Assembly: GCA_031292275.1 (NCBI GenBank)
Contig: JARLHL010000110.1
Location: 38,921 to 102,920, forward strand
From: Desulfocapsaceae bacterium
GTDB lineage: Bacteria; Desulfobacterota; Desulfobulbia; Desulfobulbales; Desulfocapsaceae
Direction: 5' to 3'
DNA: 64,000 bases
The notes under the pieces were generated by a model. The model worked only from the letters and a program-made list of their open reading frames with translations. It searched no databases and was not told where the DNA came from. A program made the translations under genes and the position numbers. Shown here one piece after another: positions 28,552 through 38,370 of the stretch; position 1 is the stretch's first letter, and each line of letters begins with the position of its first letter.

Positions 28552-31029
28552 ATGAATACAGAAGATAGAGAAGAGACAAACTCTTTTGCTAAGATTTCCA
28601 TCGAGAAGGAATTGCAGAAATCCTATCTCGACTATGCAATGAGTGTGATAGTTGGGAGGGCGCTTCCCGATGTTAGAGACGGACTGAAACCCGTGCATCG
28701 CAGGGCTCTCTTTGCGATGAGAGAACTGGGCGTTTTTTATAACCGGCCCTATGTCAAGTCCGCACGTATCGTCGGTGATGTCATCGGTAAATACCATCCT
28801 CACGGCGATACGGCGGCCTATGATACGATAGTCAGGATGGCCCAGCTCTTTTCGATGCGGTATCCCCTGGTCGACGGTCAGGGAAACTTCGGCTCGCTCG
28901 ATGGTGACTCCGCCGCCGCCATGCGGTATACCGAAGCGCGGATGACCAAAATTGATCGGGAGATCGTAGCCGACCTGGAGAAGGAGACCGTTGATTTTAT
29001 TCCCAACTATGATAATTCTCTGACCGAACCGTCGGTAATGCCCACCAGGATCCCCACACTGCTGATCAACGGGTCCTCTGGCATCGCGGTCGGCATGGCC
29101 ACCAATATCCCTCCCCACAATCTCAATGAGGTCATGGACGGGCTCACGGCGCTCATCGACGATCCGAACCTCACTATCCATCAATTGATTTCCATTATCA
29201 AGGGGCCCGATTTTCCCACTGGCGCCCTTATCTGCGGAAGGGCCGGAATTCGAGAAGCCTATGAGACCGGACGAGGGGTTGTCATCATGCGGGCCCTGAC
29301 GGAGATTGAGAGATCAGCTGATGGAAGAAGAGAGTCAATCATCGTCACCGAGATCCCCTATCAGCAGAACAAGGCCGTACTTGTTGAAAAAATAGCCGAA
29401 CTGGTCAAGGACAAAAAAATCCCCTCCATCAGTGAAGTCCGTGACGAATCGGATAGGCATGGCATGCGGATAGTGCTCGAGCTGAAAAAGGATGAAAATG
29501 CCGATGTGGTCATCAATCAGCTGTACAAAATGACCCCTATGCAGAGATCCTTTGGCATCAACCTTCTGGCAATTGTAAATAATAAGCCAGAAACCCTTAA
29601 TATAAAACAAATTCTTGAATATTTTATCTTGCACAGAAAGGTCATTGTCTACAGAAGGACGGCCTTCGAGCTGAAAAAGGCCCAGGAGGAGGCCCATCTC
29701 CTGGAGGGCTTGAATATCGCCATAACCAATCTTGACGAGGTTGTGGAACTCATCAAGGCCTCGAGAAATCCCCAGGAAGCCAAGATCGAACTTGTCCAAC
29801 GCTTCAGTCTGTCGGAGATCCAGGCACAGAAGATCCTGGAAATGCGCCTGCAGCGCCTTACCGGCCTGGAGCGGGATAAGATTGCCCGAGATTATCAGGA
29901 AATTCTGGCTGAGATAAGCAGACTCCAGATGATCCTAGGTGATGAATTTCTGGTCATGCAGATTATAAAAGATGAATTTGTTGAGATAAAAAATGAGTAC
30001 GGCGATGACAGGAGAACACAGATCATAGATGCAGTGGATGAAATCCTGCCTGAAGATCTTGTCATTCCCGAGGAAATGGCGGTTACTGTCACCCATTCGG
30101 GCTATATAAAACGAAATCCCGTCAGTCTCTACCGGTCACAGAATCGTGGAGGAAAAGGGGTTCAAGGGGTTGCCAACATTGAAGAAGATTTCGTTTCCAA
30201 TCTCTATGTCGCCTCGACGCTGGACACCTTTCTCTTCTTCACCAATTTCGGCAAGGTCTTCTGGAGAAAGGTCTATGAACTGCCTCTGGTGGGACGAACC
30301 GCCAGGGGAAAGGCCATTGTCAATCTTCTCGAACTCTCCGAGGGAGAAAAGATTGCAGCTATTCTGCCGCTGTCCAAGATGACGGACGATAATCAAACTA
30401 AGACCCTGATGATGGTGACCAAATTCGGACGGATCAAGAAAACCGATCTCAATGAATTCCTCCGACCCCTGCGGAAGGGCAAGCGCGCTCTGACGGTCAA
30501 TGAAGGTGATGAAATAATCTCTGCCCATATCCTGGGCGGCGACGATACGGTATTTCTGATCTCGAAGGCAGGGATGTCCATTCATTTCCACGAATCGGAT
30601 ATCAGGAACATGGGAAGGATGGCAGCCGGGGTCATGGGGATCAGAGTCTCGGCGGGAGATGAAATAGTTGGCGCCATCGTCATCTCCAGCGATTCTTCTA
30701 TTCTGATTGTGACTGAAAACGGTTACGGAAAGAGAAGCCCCGTCTCCGAATACCGGCTTCAGAGAAGGGGCGGAAAAGGTATCTTCGCGATAAAACAGAG
30801 CGAACGGAACGGCAGTATCGTCGGGGCCATGCAGGTGACCGATAACGACGAGGTCATGCTCATCGCCAACTCCGGAAAGATGATCCGAATGCCTCTGAAG
30901 GACGTCAGGACCATCGGCAGGACAACCCAGGGTGTGCGGCTGATAAACCTTCAGGATGATGAAAAGGTGGTAGGGATGGATTCTGTAGCCTTTGAGGAAT
31001 CCGACGATGATGTTGTCGATGAAGAATAG
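28552..31029 (+). CDS. gyrA: DNA gyrase subunit A
   Basis: 825-residue DNA-cleaving subunit. The quinolone-resistance region and catalytic tyrosine are clear: [40 protein letters not shown] and [11 protein letters not shown] (active Tyr). The C-terminal beta-pinwheel has the GyrA box QRRGGKG, distinguishing it from ParC, and an acidic end ([11 protein letters not shown]). At the quinolone positions the sequence reads [11 protein letters not shown], so alanine replaces the usual serine at the E. coli Ser83-equivalent site. gpsA overlaps the last codons. Confidence 0.96.
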   Translation: MNTEDREETNSFAKISIEKELQKSYLDYAMSVIVGRALPDVRDGLKPVHRRALFAMRELGVFYNRPYVKSARIVGDVIGKYHPHGDTAAYDTIVRMAQLFSMRYPLVDGQGNFGSLDGDSAAAMRYTEARMTKIDREIVADLEKETVDFIPNYDNSLTEPSVMPTRIPTLLINGSSGIAVGMATNIPPHNLNEVMDGLTALIDDPNLTIHQLISIIKGPDFPTGALICGRAGIREAYETGRGVVIMRALTEIERSADGRRESIIVTEIPYQQNKAVLVEKIAELVKDKKIPSISEVRDESDRHGMRIVLELKKDENADVVINQLYKMTPMQRSFGINLLAIVNNKPETLNIKQILEYFILHRKVIVYRRTAFELKKAQEEAHLLEGLNIAITNLDEVVELIKASRNPQEAKIELVQRFSLSEIQAQKILEMRLQRLTGLERDKIARDYQEILAEISRLQMILGDEFLVMQIIKDEFVEIKNEYGDDRRTQIIDAVDEILPEDLVIPEEMAVTVTHSGYIKRNPVSLYRSQNRGGKGVQGVANIEEDFVSNLYVASTLDTFLFFTNFGKVFWRKVYELPLVGRTARGKAIVNLLELSEGEKIAAILPLSKMTDDNQTKTLMMVTKFGRIKKTDLNEFLRPLRKGKRALTVNEGDEIISAHILGGDDTVFLISKAGMSIHFHESDIRNMGRMAAGVMGIRVSAGDEIVGAIVISSDSSILIVTENGYGKRSPVSEYRLQRRGGKGIFAIKQSERNGSIVGAMQVTDNDEVMLIANSGKMIRMPLKDVRTIGRTTQGVRLINLQDDEKVVGMDSVAFEESDDDVVDEE

Positions 31030-32035
31030 TCCCAAAATAGCCGTTATCGGGGCGGGGTCCTGGGGAACGGCCATTGCCGGCGTCCTGTCGGGAAAAGGGT
31101 ATGAGACCCTGCTCTGGGGACATCGAGCCGATACCATAGGAGATCTTGTAAGGGATAGAGAGAACAGGAAATACCTTCCCGGTCTGGTTTTTCCGAAAGC
31201 CCTCACGCCCACAGCCGACATTCGGGAAGCGGCCAGGGGGGCGCAGGTCGTCTGCATGGTTGTCCCCTCCCATGGTTTCAGAGAGGTTTTTCTAGAGATC
31301 GTTGATCTGATCGAACCTCACAGTCAGGTGATTTCAGCCGTAAAAGGTATTGAGAACGGGACATTGATGACTATGTCCCAAATCATGTCCGAGCTTGTCG
31401 ACGCCAGGAGAAAGGACGCCGGCATCACCTTGTCCGTATTGTCGGGTCCCTCCTTTGCCAGAGAGGTTGCCGATGGCCTGCCGGCGGCGGTTACCATCGG
31501 CAGTAGAGATATTCAAACGGCAAGGGAACTGCAGGTCTTATTCAGCACTGACAAGCTGCGCGTCTATACCAGCAACGATGTCATAGGTATCGAGATCTGT
31601 GCCGCCTTCAAGAATATCGTTGCCATTGCTGCCGGAATATCCGATGGCATCGGTTTTGGCTTGAATGCCCGGGCGGCCATTATCACCAGGGGCTTGGCCG
31701 AGATCTGCCGCCTGGGGATGAAGATGGGGGCGGAGAAGGATACCTTTTCCGGTTTGAGCGGTATCGGAGATCTGATCCTGACCTGCACCGGAGATCTGAG
31801 CAGGAACAGGAGTGTTGGCATAAAACTGGGCAAGGGCCTTGCCTTAGAGGAAATCCTCCGGGACATGAAGATGGTTGCAGAGGGTGTGAAAACTACCCAG
31901 TCAGGATATGACCTGGCCCGCAGGCATCAGATTGAGATGCCGATTCTCGAACAGGTCTATCAGATCCTGTACGAGAAAAAGGATTGCGCAACCGCCGTGC
32001 AGGATCTGATTCGAAGGGAACTCAAAGACGAATAG
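31007..32035 (+). CDS. gpsA: Glycerol-3-phosphate dehydrogenase [NAD(P)+]
   Basis: 342-residue enzyme reducing dihydroxyacetone phosphate to sn-glycerol 3-phosphate for phospholipid synthesis. Rossmann motif [14 protein letters not shown] at the N-terminus, [41 protein letters not shown] with catalytic Lys, and [19 protein letters not shown]. Two adjacent ATGs at 31007 and 31010 fit the GAGGA ribosome-binding site located inside gyrA; the gene overlaps gyrA by 23 bases, suggesting coupling. It converges on rdgB with a four-base gap. Confidence 0.95.
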   Translation: MMLSMKNSPKIAVIGAGSWGTAIAGVLSGKGYETLLWGHRADTIGDLVRDRENRKYLPGLVFPKALTPTADIREAARGAQVVCMVVPSHGFREVFLEIVDLIEPHSQVISAVKGIENGTLMTMSQIMSELVDARRKDAGITLSVLSGPSFAREVADGLPAAVTIGSRDIQTARELQVLFSTDKLRVYTSNDVIGIEICAAFKNIVAIAAGISDGIGFGLNARAAIITRGLAEICRLGMKMGAEKDTFSGLSGIGDLILTCTGDLSRNRSVGIKLGKGLALEEILRDMKMVAEGVKTTQSGYDLARRHQIEMPILEQVYQILYEKKDCATAVQDLIRRELKDE

Positions 32036-32039
32036 GGCC

Positions 32040-32714
32040 TCAGGACTTCGACCAATCGTTGTGAGAAAACTGACTGTGATCGGGCTTGGGTGGTTTTTCT
32101 TCTGCCAGGCGCTGGTCGAGCCACTTGACCACCTTGTCTATTTCTGACGTAAATTCAGCCAGCGCTTTACCGCGGTGGCTGACGATGTTCTTCTCCTCCA
32201 TCGAGAGTTCCGCAAAGGTCTTGCTGTATTCTTCGAAGAAAAACACCGGGTCATAGCCGAAACCGCTGGTGCCCCGAGGCCCTTCTAATATGACGCCATC
32301 GCACTGTCCTTCATAGGTCAGCGCCGGTCCTGACGGAACGGCAAGGGATATGACGCATTTGAAGGAGGCGCGCCGATCTTTTACCCCCTTCATTTTCTCC
32401 AGCAGTTTTTGGGTATTCTCTGCGTCTGTGGCGTTTTCTCCCGCATAACGGGCAGAATACACTCCCGGTTCACCGTTTACTGCCGGCACCACCAGCCCCG
32501 AGTCGTCGGCAATGGCCGGCAGTCCAAGGATACGGGCTGTATGGGAGGCCTTTTTATAGGCATTTTCATCGAATGTTTCCCCGTCTTCAATGGCAGGCGG
32601 GATGGGGCCAAAGTCTGAGACTGATCGGATTTCAATGTCGAATTTTGACAATATACTCTGAAATTCCTTTATCTTATGTTTGTTGTTTGTTGCCAGGACA
32701 ATTATTTTATTCAT
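32040..32714 (-). CDS. rdgB: RdgB/HAM1 family non-canonical purine NTP pyrophosphatase
   Basis: 224-residue house-cleaning enzyme that hydrolyses dITP, XTP and ITP to monophosphates. Motifs: IIVLATNNKHKIKEF at the start, DGETFDENAYKKA, LPAIADDSGLVV, GVYSARYAG, GTSGFGYDPVF, FAELSMEEKNIVSHRGKA. The C-terminus has a 20-residue extension rich in Lys, Pro and His beyond the normal end. ATG at 32714 gives the usual N-terminus; a GTG nine bases earlier overlaps the queH stop and could also be used. Confidence 0.93.
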   Translation of the reverse strand: MNKIIVLATNNKHKIKEFQSILSKFDIEIRSVSDFGPIPPAIEDGETFDENAYKKASHTARILGLPAIADDSGLVVPAVNGEPGVYSARYAGENATDAENTQKLLEKMKGVKDRRASFKCVISLAVPSGPALTYEGQCDGVILEGPRGTSGFGYDPVFFFEEYSKTFAELSMEEKNIVSHRGKALAEFTSEIDKVVKWLDQRLAEEKPPKPDHSQFSHNDWSKS

Positions 32715-32719
32715 GGGAT

Positions 32720-33292
32720 TCACGGTTGAGTTTGTGCTTTTTGTCTGAAAAGCTTTTTTTTCAAATGTTTATCAAAGGATTCCTGTTCACTGTAGATGCA
32801 GCCGCAGTAGGACTGACGATAGAGGTCAAGGGATTTTGAGATATCGATACCCTCCTGCCATCCTTCCCTGAAATCACGATAAAAAAAGGAAAGACCGAAG
32901 GTTTCGGCCAGGCGATGGCCTGTATCGATCAGGGCCTGGTGGTTTTGGTAGCGGCTGTAGAGCAGAGTGGTGGAAAAGGCGTCAAAACCGTTGTCCCTGG
33001 CAAATTCTGCAGTTTTTGAGAGGCGGAAGTCGTAACAGATCGGACATCGCTCCTGCTCGTGAAAAACCGTTTTCCTGAGAAAATCCACCAATCCGTATGA
33101 ATGTTCCAAGGTGATATGGAAACCGAAATGCTCTGCCATCAGCCGCACGGATTCCTTCCTCTTTTTAAATTCCCTGAAAGGGTGAATATTGGGATTGTAA
33201 AAGTAACCTGACACTTTGATACCCTCTTGCCGGATTACAGACAAGGGGAAAATCGTACACGGCCCGCAGCAGACATGGAGAAGAAGTTTCAT
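32720..33292 (-). CDS. queH: Epoxyqueuosine reductase QueH
   Basis: 190-residue QueH (DUF208), which reduces epoxyqueuosine to queuosine in tRNA. Cysteine motifs HVCCGPC at the N-terminus, RCPICYDFRL and SYCGCIYSEQ hold the Fe-S cluster and metal site. It is the non-homologous alternative to QueG. queC, an earlier step of the same pathway, is found about 8 kb away. The stop overlaps the possible rdgB GTG, and its start abuts the regulator gene stop, so these three genes may form one transcript. Confidence 0.92.
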   Translation of the reverse strand: MKLLLHVCCGPCTIFPLSVIRQEGIKVSGYFYNPNIHPFREFKKRKESVRLMAEHFGFHITLEHSYGLVDFLRKTVFHEQERCPICYDFRLSKTAEFARDNGFDAFSTTLLYSRYQNHQALIDTGHRLAETFGLSFFYRDFREGWQEGIDISKSLDLYRQSYCGCIYSEQESFDKHLKKKLFRQKAQTQP

Positions 33293-34848
33293 TATTTTAT
33301 CTTATACTTCCGGGGATTAATCGTGTACTGATGGATCTTGTAGTTGATGATGCGCAGGCTGGTATCAAGATAGGTGGCGGTCTTGGTCTGGTTGCCATTA
33401 TTTTTCTTCAGACCGTCGATAATCAGTTCCTTTTCAAAATTTTCAACGGCTGCGGTCAGGGAAAGAGGATGGTTCTGATTATTGGTCTCGGCCAGTTGCA
33501 GGGTCGGAGGAAGATGGATGCCTTTGATGGAATCGTCGTCGCAGATAAGTACGGCCCGCTCGATACAGTTCTGCAATTCACGGACGTTGCCGGGCCAGTG
33601 GTACTGGATCAGCATATCGATGGCCGAGGTCGAGATCCGTCGAATGTTCTTATTATTTTCCCGAGCATATTTTTCCAGAAAAAATTCGGCGATCAGGAGG
33701 ATATCGGTTCGTCTTTCCCGAAGTGGCGGCATATAGACCGGAAAGACATTCAGCCTGTAATAAAGATCCTCGCGAAAATTCTTTTCAGCAACGGCTTTCT
33801 CAAGATCCCGGTTAGTTGCTGCAACCAGTCTGACATTACACTCAATGGGCTTTGTCGAGCCCAGTCGCTGGAAGATCCTCTCCTGGACCACATGAAGCAG
33901 CTTTACCTGGACGGAATGACTGATCTCGCCAATTTCATCCAAAAAGAGAGTACCCCCTTCGGCCTGCTCAAAACGCCCGATTTTGCGATCGGTTGCCCCG
34001 GTAAAGGCACCTTTTTCGTGCCCGAAAAGTTCACTCTCAAGCAGGGTCTCGGGCAGGGCGGAGCAGTTGACGACGACAAAAGGTTTTTCCTTTCTTCTGC
34101 CGTTATAGTGAAGCGCCTTGGCAACGAGGGTTTTGCCGGTGCCGGACTCGCCTCTCAAGAGCACTGTGGCGTTTGAATCGACCACCCGATGGATCATCTC
34201 ATAAACATCCTGCATTCGGCTCGAATTTCCGACGATGTCGTTGATCCTGTTTTTTTCGGAAAGCTCTCGTTTAAGCTTCAGGTTTTCAAAGTGAAGCTGT
34301 TCTTTCTCTCTGTTAACCGTCTGGATCCGCTTTGTGGTCTGGGCGATAAGACTGCTCAGAACAGTGAGAAAGCGCAGGTCAGTATTGGCCTGATCCGTCA
34401 AGCCGCCTTCATATATTCTGTCGACGCTGAGGGCCCCGATGATCTGCTGGCCATCCTTGATTGGCACGCAGAGAAACGATCTATTTTGAGTGGAGAGATC
34501 TCCCCGTGCTCTGGTTCTGTTTAGAAATAGGGGCTCCTCTGAGATATGAGGGACGATAATGGACTCACCAGTGGCGACCACCCGGCCGGTGATCCCCTCG
34601 CCAATTTTGTATTTCCCGCGCCGTCTTCCCTCGGCAGTGATTCCGTAGGCAACCTCAATTTCCAGCTTGCCCGTAAGGGGGTTGACGATTGTGACTGTGC
34701 CGTTTTCCATCTGCTTCATGATTGCCAGAATTTCCATAGCCTTCTCGAGACAATCACTCAGATCCTGCGATGAGGCAAGCTCTTTTGTTATTTCGTAGAG
34801 GCACGTCAAGTCCTCGAAATCGACAGATATATCTTTGATTTCCTGCAT
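33292..34848 (-). CDS. NifA-type sigma-54-dependent transcriptional activator with GAF domain
   Basis: 518-residue activator. GAF domain at about 20-170; AAA+ domain with Walker A GESGTGKT, the sigma-54 contact loop [10 protein letters not shown], Walker [12 protein letters not shown] and arginine finger region [14 protein letters not shown]-terminal Fis-type helix-turn-helix ([20 protein letters not shown]). The GAF plus AAA plus HTH layout is that of NifA/FhlA-like regulators without a receiver, so a small ligand or partner protein probably signals through GAF. No obvious target operon or sigma-54 promoter was found next to it. Its stop touches the start of queH. Confidence 0.9.
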   Translation of the reverse strand: MQEIKDISVDFEDLTCLYEITKELASSQDLSDCLEKAMEILAIMKQMENGTVTIVNPLTGKLEIEVAYGITAEGRRRGKYKIGEGITGRVVATGESIIVPHISEEPLFLNRTRARGDLSTQNRSFLCVPIKDGQQIIGALSVDRIYEGGLTDQANTDLRFLTVLSSLIAQTTKRIQTVNREKEQLHFENLKLKRELSEKNRINDIVGNSSRMQDVYEMIHRVVDSNATVLLRGESGTGKTLVAKALHYNGRRKEKPFVVVNCSALPETLLESELFGHEKGAFTGATDRKIGRFEQAEGGTLFLDEIGEISHSVQVKLLHVVQERIFQRLGSTKPIECNVRLVAATNRDLEKAVAEKNFREDLYYRLNVFPVYMPPLRERRTDILLIAEFFLEKYARENNKNIRRISTSAIDMLIQYHWPGNVRELQNCIERAVLICDDDSIKGIHLPPTLQLAETNNQNHPLSLTAAVENFEKELIIDGLKKNNGNQTKTATYLDTSLRIINYKIHQYTINPRKYKIK

Positions 34849-34986
34849 ATATTCAAGTCAGATAGAGTGTGTGATCGGTAAAATATCAAATTCCTTACCT
34901 CTTTTACCAGATTATTACGATAATTTCTAATTAATATTACAAAAATGTATTTTTGCCTAAAAAATATGGTGAATTGGGGGTGATCA

Positions 34987-35015
34987 TTGACATATTTGAA
35001 CACAGATGGTACATA
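34987..35015 (+). promoter_or_regulatory. Promoter of the tandem tRNA-Ser genes
   Basis: TTGACA at 34987-34992, 17-base spacer, TACATA at 35010-35015. The -35 box is perfect and the -10 partial. Transcription would begin a few bases before the first tRNA-Ser. Confidence 0.55.
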
Positions 35016-35025
35016 ACCAGGGTTT

Positions 35026-35111
35026 GGAGGAATGGCCGAGCGGTTTAAGGCGGCGGTCTTGAAAACCGTTGTACGAAAGTACCGTGGGTTCGAATCCTAC
35101 TTCCTCCGCCA
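35026..35111 (+). tRNA. tRNA-Ser (anticodon TGA)
   Basis: Class II tRNA with acceptor stem GGAGGAA paired with TTCCTCC, discriminator G and encoded CCA. The anticodon stem-loop CGGTCTTGAAAACCG gives TGA. A short variable arm (GTTGTACGAAAGTAC) and the T-loop GGTTCGAATCC are clear. Confidence 0.95.
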
Positions 35112-35116
35112 GATAA

Positions 35117-35209
35117 GGAGAGATGACCGAGTAGGCCGATGGTGCTCGCCTGCTAAGCGAGTGTGGGGATAAAACCCCACCGAGGGTTCGAATCCCTCTC
35201 TCTCCGCCA
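35117..35209 (+). tRNA. tRNA-Ser (anticodon GCT)
   Basis: Starts five bases after the first tRNA. Acceptor GGAGAGA pairs with TCTCTCC, discriminator G and encoded CCA. Anticodon loop CTGCTAA gives GCT, reading AGC and AGU. The long variable arm TGTGGGGATAAAACCCCAC is typical of tRNA-Ser. Confidence 0.95.
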
Positions 35210-35223
35210 GCTATGTAATAAAT

Positions 35224-35250
35224 ACGGGCCTTCGGGCCCGTTTTTATTTT
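35224..35250 (+). terminator. Intrinsic terminator of tRNA-Ser pair
   Basis: Seven-base stem ACGGGCC/GGCCCGT closed by a TTCG tetraloop (arms 35224-35230 and 35235-35241) and followed by TTTTATTTT. Textbook rho-independent terminator 15 bases after the second tRNA. Confidence 0.85.
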
Positions 35251-35787
35251 CTGTCCATACAGCGAAGGTTGTACTTGTAAGATGTGACCTGAAGTATTGT
35301 CTACATACGACAACTGATCTACAGCAGTCGCAAGATGGTGCCATTCTTCGTCTTTGGTTGCATAGTACTCCTCCTTTTGGGATTTGCGGATGACTATGAC
35401 AGATTGCTGCGTAGCAGCTAGGTGGAGGTACAAATGGTGAAATATTCGGCACACTGATTAGAGGAATTAAGGATTGTCGATTTTATCAGATTCTGGGGAA
35501 AAAAGGTGGAAATTACAGGAAGGAGGTTTATCTCCTGGCTTATGCTCACGTCGACAAATATTACAACTGGCAGGAACGCTACGGCAAGATTAATGAGCAT
35601 AATGGTCTTATTCCCCGGGATTTCTGGCTTGAAGACTGGGACTGACGGCTTGCTCCAACTGCGGCTAAGGCCGATGACGTGGAAGGTTATCTCAGAGTAA
35701 AACGAGTATTGGTTTATCGTTACCCTATGCCCGGTTTAATACCCGGAAGTCAACGGAAGAAAATAGACTATTATGGAAGAAAAGGCA
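35251..35787. other. Region between tRNA genes with probable gene remnants
   Basis: No intact gene. The tRNA-antisense ORF crossing into this region is spurious. A plus-strand frame from about 35417 to 35646 holds a protein-like stretch (see separate entry), and a short minus-strand ATG with GGAGG before it stops after 14 codons. The stretch lies between tRNA-Ser and tRNA-Leu genes, a usual place for insertion and decay of mobile DNA, but no repeats of the tRNA 3' ends were seen. Confidence 0.5.
35417..35646 (+). pseudogene. Probable gene remnant, unknown family
   Basis: An open frame of about 75 codons runs from just after an in-frame TAG to the TGA at 35644-35646. It has no ATG, GTG or TTG, so it cannot be a normal intact gene. 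The protein end reads YAHVDKYYNWQERYGKINEH then PRDFWLEDWD, rich in aromatic residues and protein-like. No family is recognised. It looks like the C-terminal end of a former gene stranded between tRNA genes. Confidence 0.4.
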
Positions 35788-35822
35788 TAAAAAAACCCCG
35801 TAAACCTTATAGATTTACGGGG
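35788..35822 (-). terminator. Intrinsic terminator of tRNA-Leu
   Basis: Read on the minus strand: CCCCGTAAA, nine-base loop, TTTACGGGG (35796-35804 and 35814-35822) then a T run of seven or eight. It ends the tRNA-Leu transcript. Confidence 0.85.
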
Positions 35823-35838
35823 TGCTGGACTATTTGTA

Positions 35839-35926
35839 TGGTGCCGAAGGCGAGACTCGAACTCGCACGACCGTGGGCCGCTACCCCCTCAAGATAGTGT
35901 GTCTACCAATTCCACCACTTCGGCAC
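35839..35926 (-). tRNA. tRNA-Leu (anticodon GAG)
   Basis: Minus strand. Acceptor GTGCCGA pairs with TCGGCAC, CCA encoded (35839-35841). D-arm with GGTGGAATTGGTAGACAC, typical of tRNA-Leu; anticodon loop TTGAGGG gives GAG; long variable arm and T-loop AGTTCGAGTCT present. Confidence 0.93.
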
Positions 35927-35952
35927 TCAAAATATAATTGCAATCCTCATAC

Positions 35953-36348
35953 TTACGGAGTCTTCGTTTCTGCAGGCCCGACCGGCTTCTCCGGTGCTGA
36001 GGGGCCTGCCCCTGCGCCATCCTGCTTTTCAGCCGGCGCAGGACCGACATTCTGACTTTCCGCCGTCTTTTCGACCTTAACTTGCTGTTTTTTCATCTCA
36101 TTCATAACGGACCCCGTACCGGCGCTGGATGAAAAATAGGCCAGTGTGATCGAAGTCAGCATAAAAATGATCGCTGCAAAGGTCGTTATTTTATTGAGGA
36201 GCGGCAACGGACCTTCAGTCCCGAATAAAGACTGACTGGAACCACCGAAAGTCGCCCCGATATCCGCCCCCTTGCCGTGCTGCAACAGCACGATAACTAT
36301 CAGAAAGAGACAGACAATAACGTGTATTACTATAAGGAGTGTGACCAT
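35953..36348 (-). CDS. secG: Preprotein translocase subunit SecG
   Basis: 131-residue SecG of the SecYEG channel. Two transmembrane helices (about 3-22 and 54-72) with the family motif VLLQHGKGADIGATFGGSSQ between them, then an alanine/proline-rich cytoplasmic tail, longer than E. coli SecG. It follows tpiA by 22 bases on the same strand, the common tpiA-secG arrangement, and the tRNA-Leu lies downstream. Confidence 0.93.
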   Translation of the reverse strand: MVTLLIVIHVIVCLFLIVIVLLQHGKGADIGATFGGSSQSLFGTEGPLPLLNKITTFAAIIFMLTSITLAYFSSSAGTGSVMNEMKKQQVKVEKTAESQNVGPAPAEKQDGAGAGPSAPEKPVGPAETKTP

Positions 36349-36370
36349 TCAGTAATAAGATCCACCTGAT

Positions 36371-37126
36371 TCATCGAAAATGTATAATACGCCCGAACGA
36401 TTCCGCGTTCAGGGCCGCACCGCCAACCAAGGCGCCATCAATGTCCTGCTGCGCCATAAGGGCATCAACATTACCCTGATTAACCGAACCACCATACAAT
36501 ATTCTCAGCTGGTCGGCAATGCTTTTTTCATACATGGCGGAAATCAGATTCCGGATAAAGGCATGCACCTCCTGGGCCTGCTCGGTGCTGGCAGTCTTGC
36601 CGGTACCAATAGCCCAGACCGGCTCATAGGCAATGACGACCTTGGCCATCTGGCCGGCCTCAACGCCCGCAAGACCGTTGCGTATCTGCCCCTCGATAAT
36701 CCCAAAAGTCCTGCCTTCTTCACGCTCCGCAAGGGTTTCTCCGACGCAGAGAATGGTCAGCAGGCCAAACGACAGCGCTCCCCTCAGCCGCTTACCGATA
36801 AGCGCATCGTCTTCGTGGAAAATCTGCCGCCGCTCTGAATGACCGACAATGGCTGCGGACCCGCCCGCATCCCTGATCATGACCGGCGATATCTCTCCCG
36901 TAAAGGCACCCTTTTCTTCCCAGCAGACGTTCTGGGCGCCGACTATGACGGCGCTCTCTCTGATGACATGCGAGACCTCGCTCAAGACCGTAAAGGGTGG
37001 CGCCAGCAGGACATCCCTGTCGAGGAGGCCGGAACATTGCCCGGCGATATCGGCCGCCAAATGACAGGCGTCCATGACCGTGGTGTGCATCTTCCAGTTT
37101 CCCGCAATCAACGCTCTTCGTTTCAT
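36371..37126 (-). CDS. tpiA: Triosephosphate isomerase
   Basis: 251-residue enzyme interconverting dihydroxyacetone phosphate and glyceraldehyde 3-phosphate. AGNWKMH (catalytic Lys), VGAQNVCWEEKGAFTGE, IVGHSERRQ (catalytic His), VIAYEPVWAIGTGKTAS (catalytic Glu) and YGGSVNQGN are present. Start ATG at 37126 has AGGAGAATGCAC before it; the frame runs further upstream but not with a good site. In an operon gap-rimI-pgk-tpiA-secG. Confidence 0.96.
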   Translation of the reverse strand: MKRRALIAGNWKMHTTVMDACHLAADIAGQCSGLLDRDVLLAPPFTVLSEVSHVIRESAVIVGAQNVCWEEKGAFTGEISPVMIRDAGGSAAIVGHSERRQIFHEDDALIGKRLRGALSFGLLTILCVGETLAEREEGRTFGIIEGQIRNGLAGVEAGQMAKVVIAYEPVWAIGTGKTASTEQAQEVHAFIRNLISAMYEKSIADQLRILYGGSVNQGNVDALMAQQDIDGALVGGAALNAESFGRIIHFR

Positions 37127-37163
37127 GTGCATTCTCCTGAAGTTAAACCTGCCTGTTCCCGCA

Positions 37164-38339
37164 TCAGCCCAGGGCCGCAACGCCCGGCAGAGTCTTTCCC
37201 TCCATCAGTTCGAGAAACGCCCCTCCCCCTGTCGACATATAGGAGATATTCTTTTCCTCTCCCGATTTTTTCACCGCCGCGTTGGAGTCTCCGCCGCCGA
37301 TAATGGAAAGGGCATGTGATGCTGCCACAGTCCGGCACATGGCCATGGTACCCTGGGCAAAGGCATCCATCTCAAAGGCCCCCATGGGGCCGTTCCAGAC
37401 GATGGTCCGGGCATCGGCCAGGGCCTCCTGGAAATAAAGGACCGTGGCAGGACCGATATCCAGGGCCATCCACTCTTTGGGGACATCCCGGAAGGTGACG
37501 TTTTTGACCACCGCATCCGGCGCAAAACGGTCAGCAGCGACAAAATCCATGGGCAGAAACACCTTGACGCCCTTGTGTTCCGCCGCCTCCAGCAGCTCTT
37601 TGGCAGTCTGCAGGAGGTCCTCCTCAATCTTTGAGGCGCCGACATCCACCCCCATACTTTTCAAAAAGGTGTTGGCCATAGCTCCGCCGATGATGAGCCT
37701 GTCCACCCGGTCGAGCATATTCTGAAGCGCCCCGAGCTTGGACGATACCTTCGCCCCGCCGACCAGGGCCGCCAGCGGCCGGATTGGCTCATCCATGGAT
37801 TTATGAAAATACTCCATCTCCATCTGCAACAGAAAGCCCGCCGCCTTCTCCTGCACGCAGTCGGCAACTCCGACCACAGAAGCATGGGCCCGGTGCGAAG
37901 CGGCAAAGGCGTCATTGACGTAGATATCAGCCAAGCGGGCAAGTTTTTCCGCGAATCCCGGCTCGTTATCGGTTTCTTCCTTGTGAAAACGCAGATTCTC
38001 AAGGAGGACCACATCGCCCGGACGCATAGTGGCCACCAGGGCCTCCACCTCCGGGCCGATGCAATCAGAAGCCAGGCGAACCTCGCGCCCTAAAAGCCCC
38101 TGCAGATAAACAGCCACCGGGGCCAGGCTGAAGGCCTCGACCCTTTTCCCCTTTGGCCGGCCCATATGTGAACAGAGGATCAGTTTCCCCTTATTTTCTA
38201 AAATGTATCTGATGGTCGGCAGGGCGGTGCGTATCCGGATGTCATCAGTGATGTTCAGATGTTCATCCATGGGCACATTGAAATCGACACGGACTAGAAC
38301 CCGTTTATCACAGAGACTGAGATCCCGAAGTGTTTTCAT
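37164..38339 (-). CDS. pgk: Phosphoglycerate kinase
   Basis: 391-residue glycolytic kinase transferring phosphate from 1,3-bisphosphoglycerate to ADP. RVDFNVPMD at the start, HMGRPKG, ENLRFHKEE, NDAFAASHRAHAS, VGGAKVSSK, the WNGPMGAFE segment and nucleotide motif IGGGDSNAA are seen. It lies upstream of tpiA by 37 bases and downstream of rimI, in the glycolytic run. Confidence 0.96.
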   Translation of the reverse strand: MKTLRDLSLCDKRVLVRVDFNVPMDEHLNITDDIRIRTALPTIRYILENKGKLILCSHMGRPKGKRVEAFSLAPVAVYLQGLLGREVRLASDCIGPEVEALVATMRPGDVVLLENLRFHKEETDNEPGFAEKLARLADIYVNDAFAASHRAHASVVGVADCVQEKAAGFLLQMEMEYFHKSMDEPIRPLAALVGGAKVSSKLGALQNMLDRVDRLIIGGAMANTFLKSMGVDVGASKIEEDLLQTAKELLEAAEHKGVKVFLPMDFVAADRFAPDAVVKNVTFRDVPKEWMALDIGPATVLYFQEALADARTIVWNGPMGAFEMDAFAQGTMAMCRTVAASHALSIIGGGDSNAAVKKSGEEKNISYMSTGGGAFLELMEGKTLPGVAALG

Positions 38340-38370
38340 TATGAAGTCCTCCGCTGCAATGGCAGATTTA

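Noticed and set aside
34984..35454. 156-codon minus-strand ORF containing GERGIRTLGG and EVGFEPTVLSYN
   Set aside because: It is the antisense of the two tRNA-Ser genes, a well-known source of spurious proteins.
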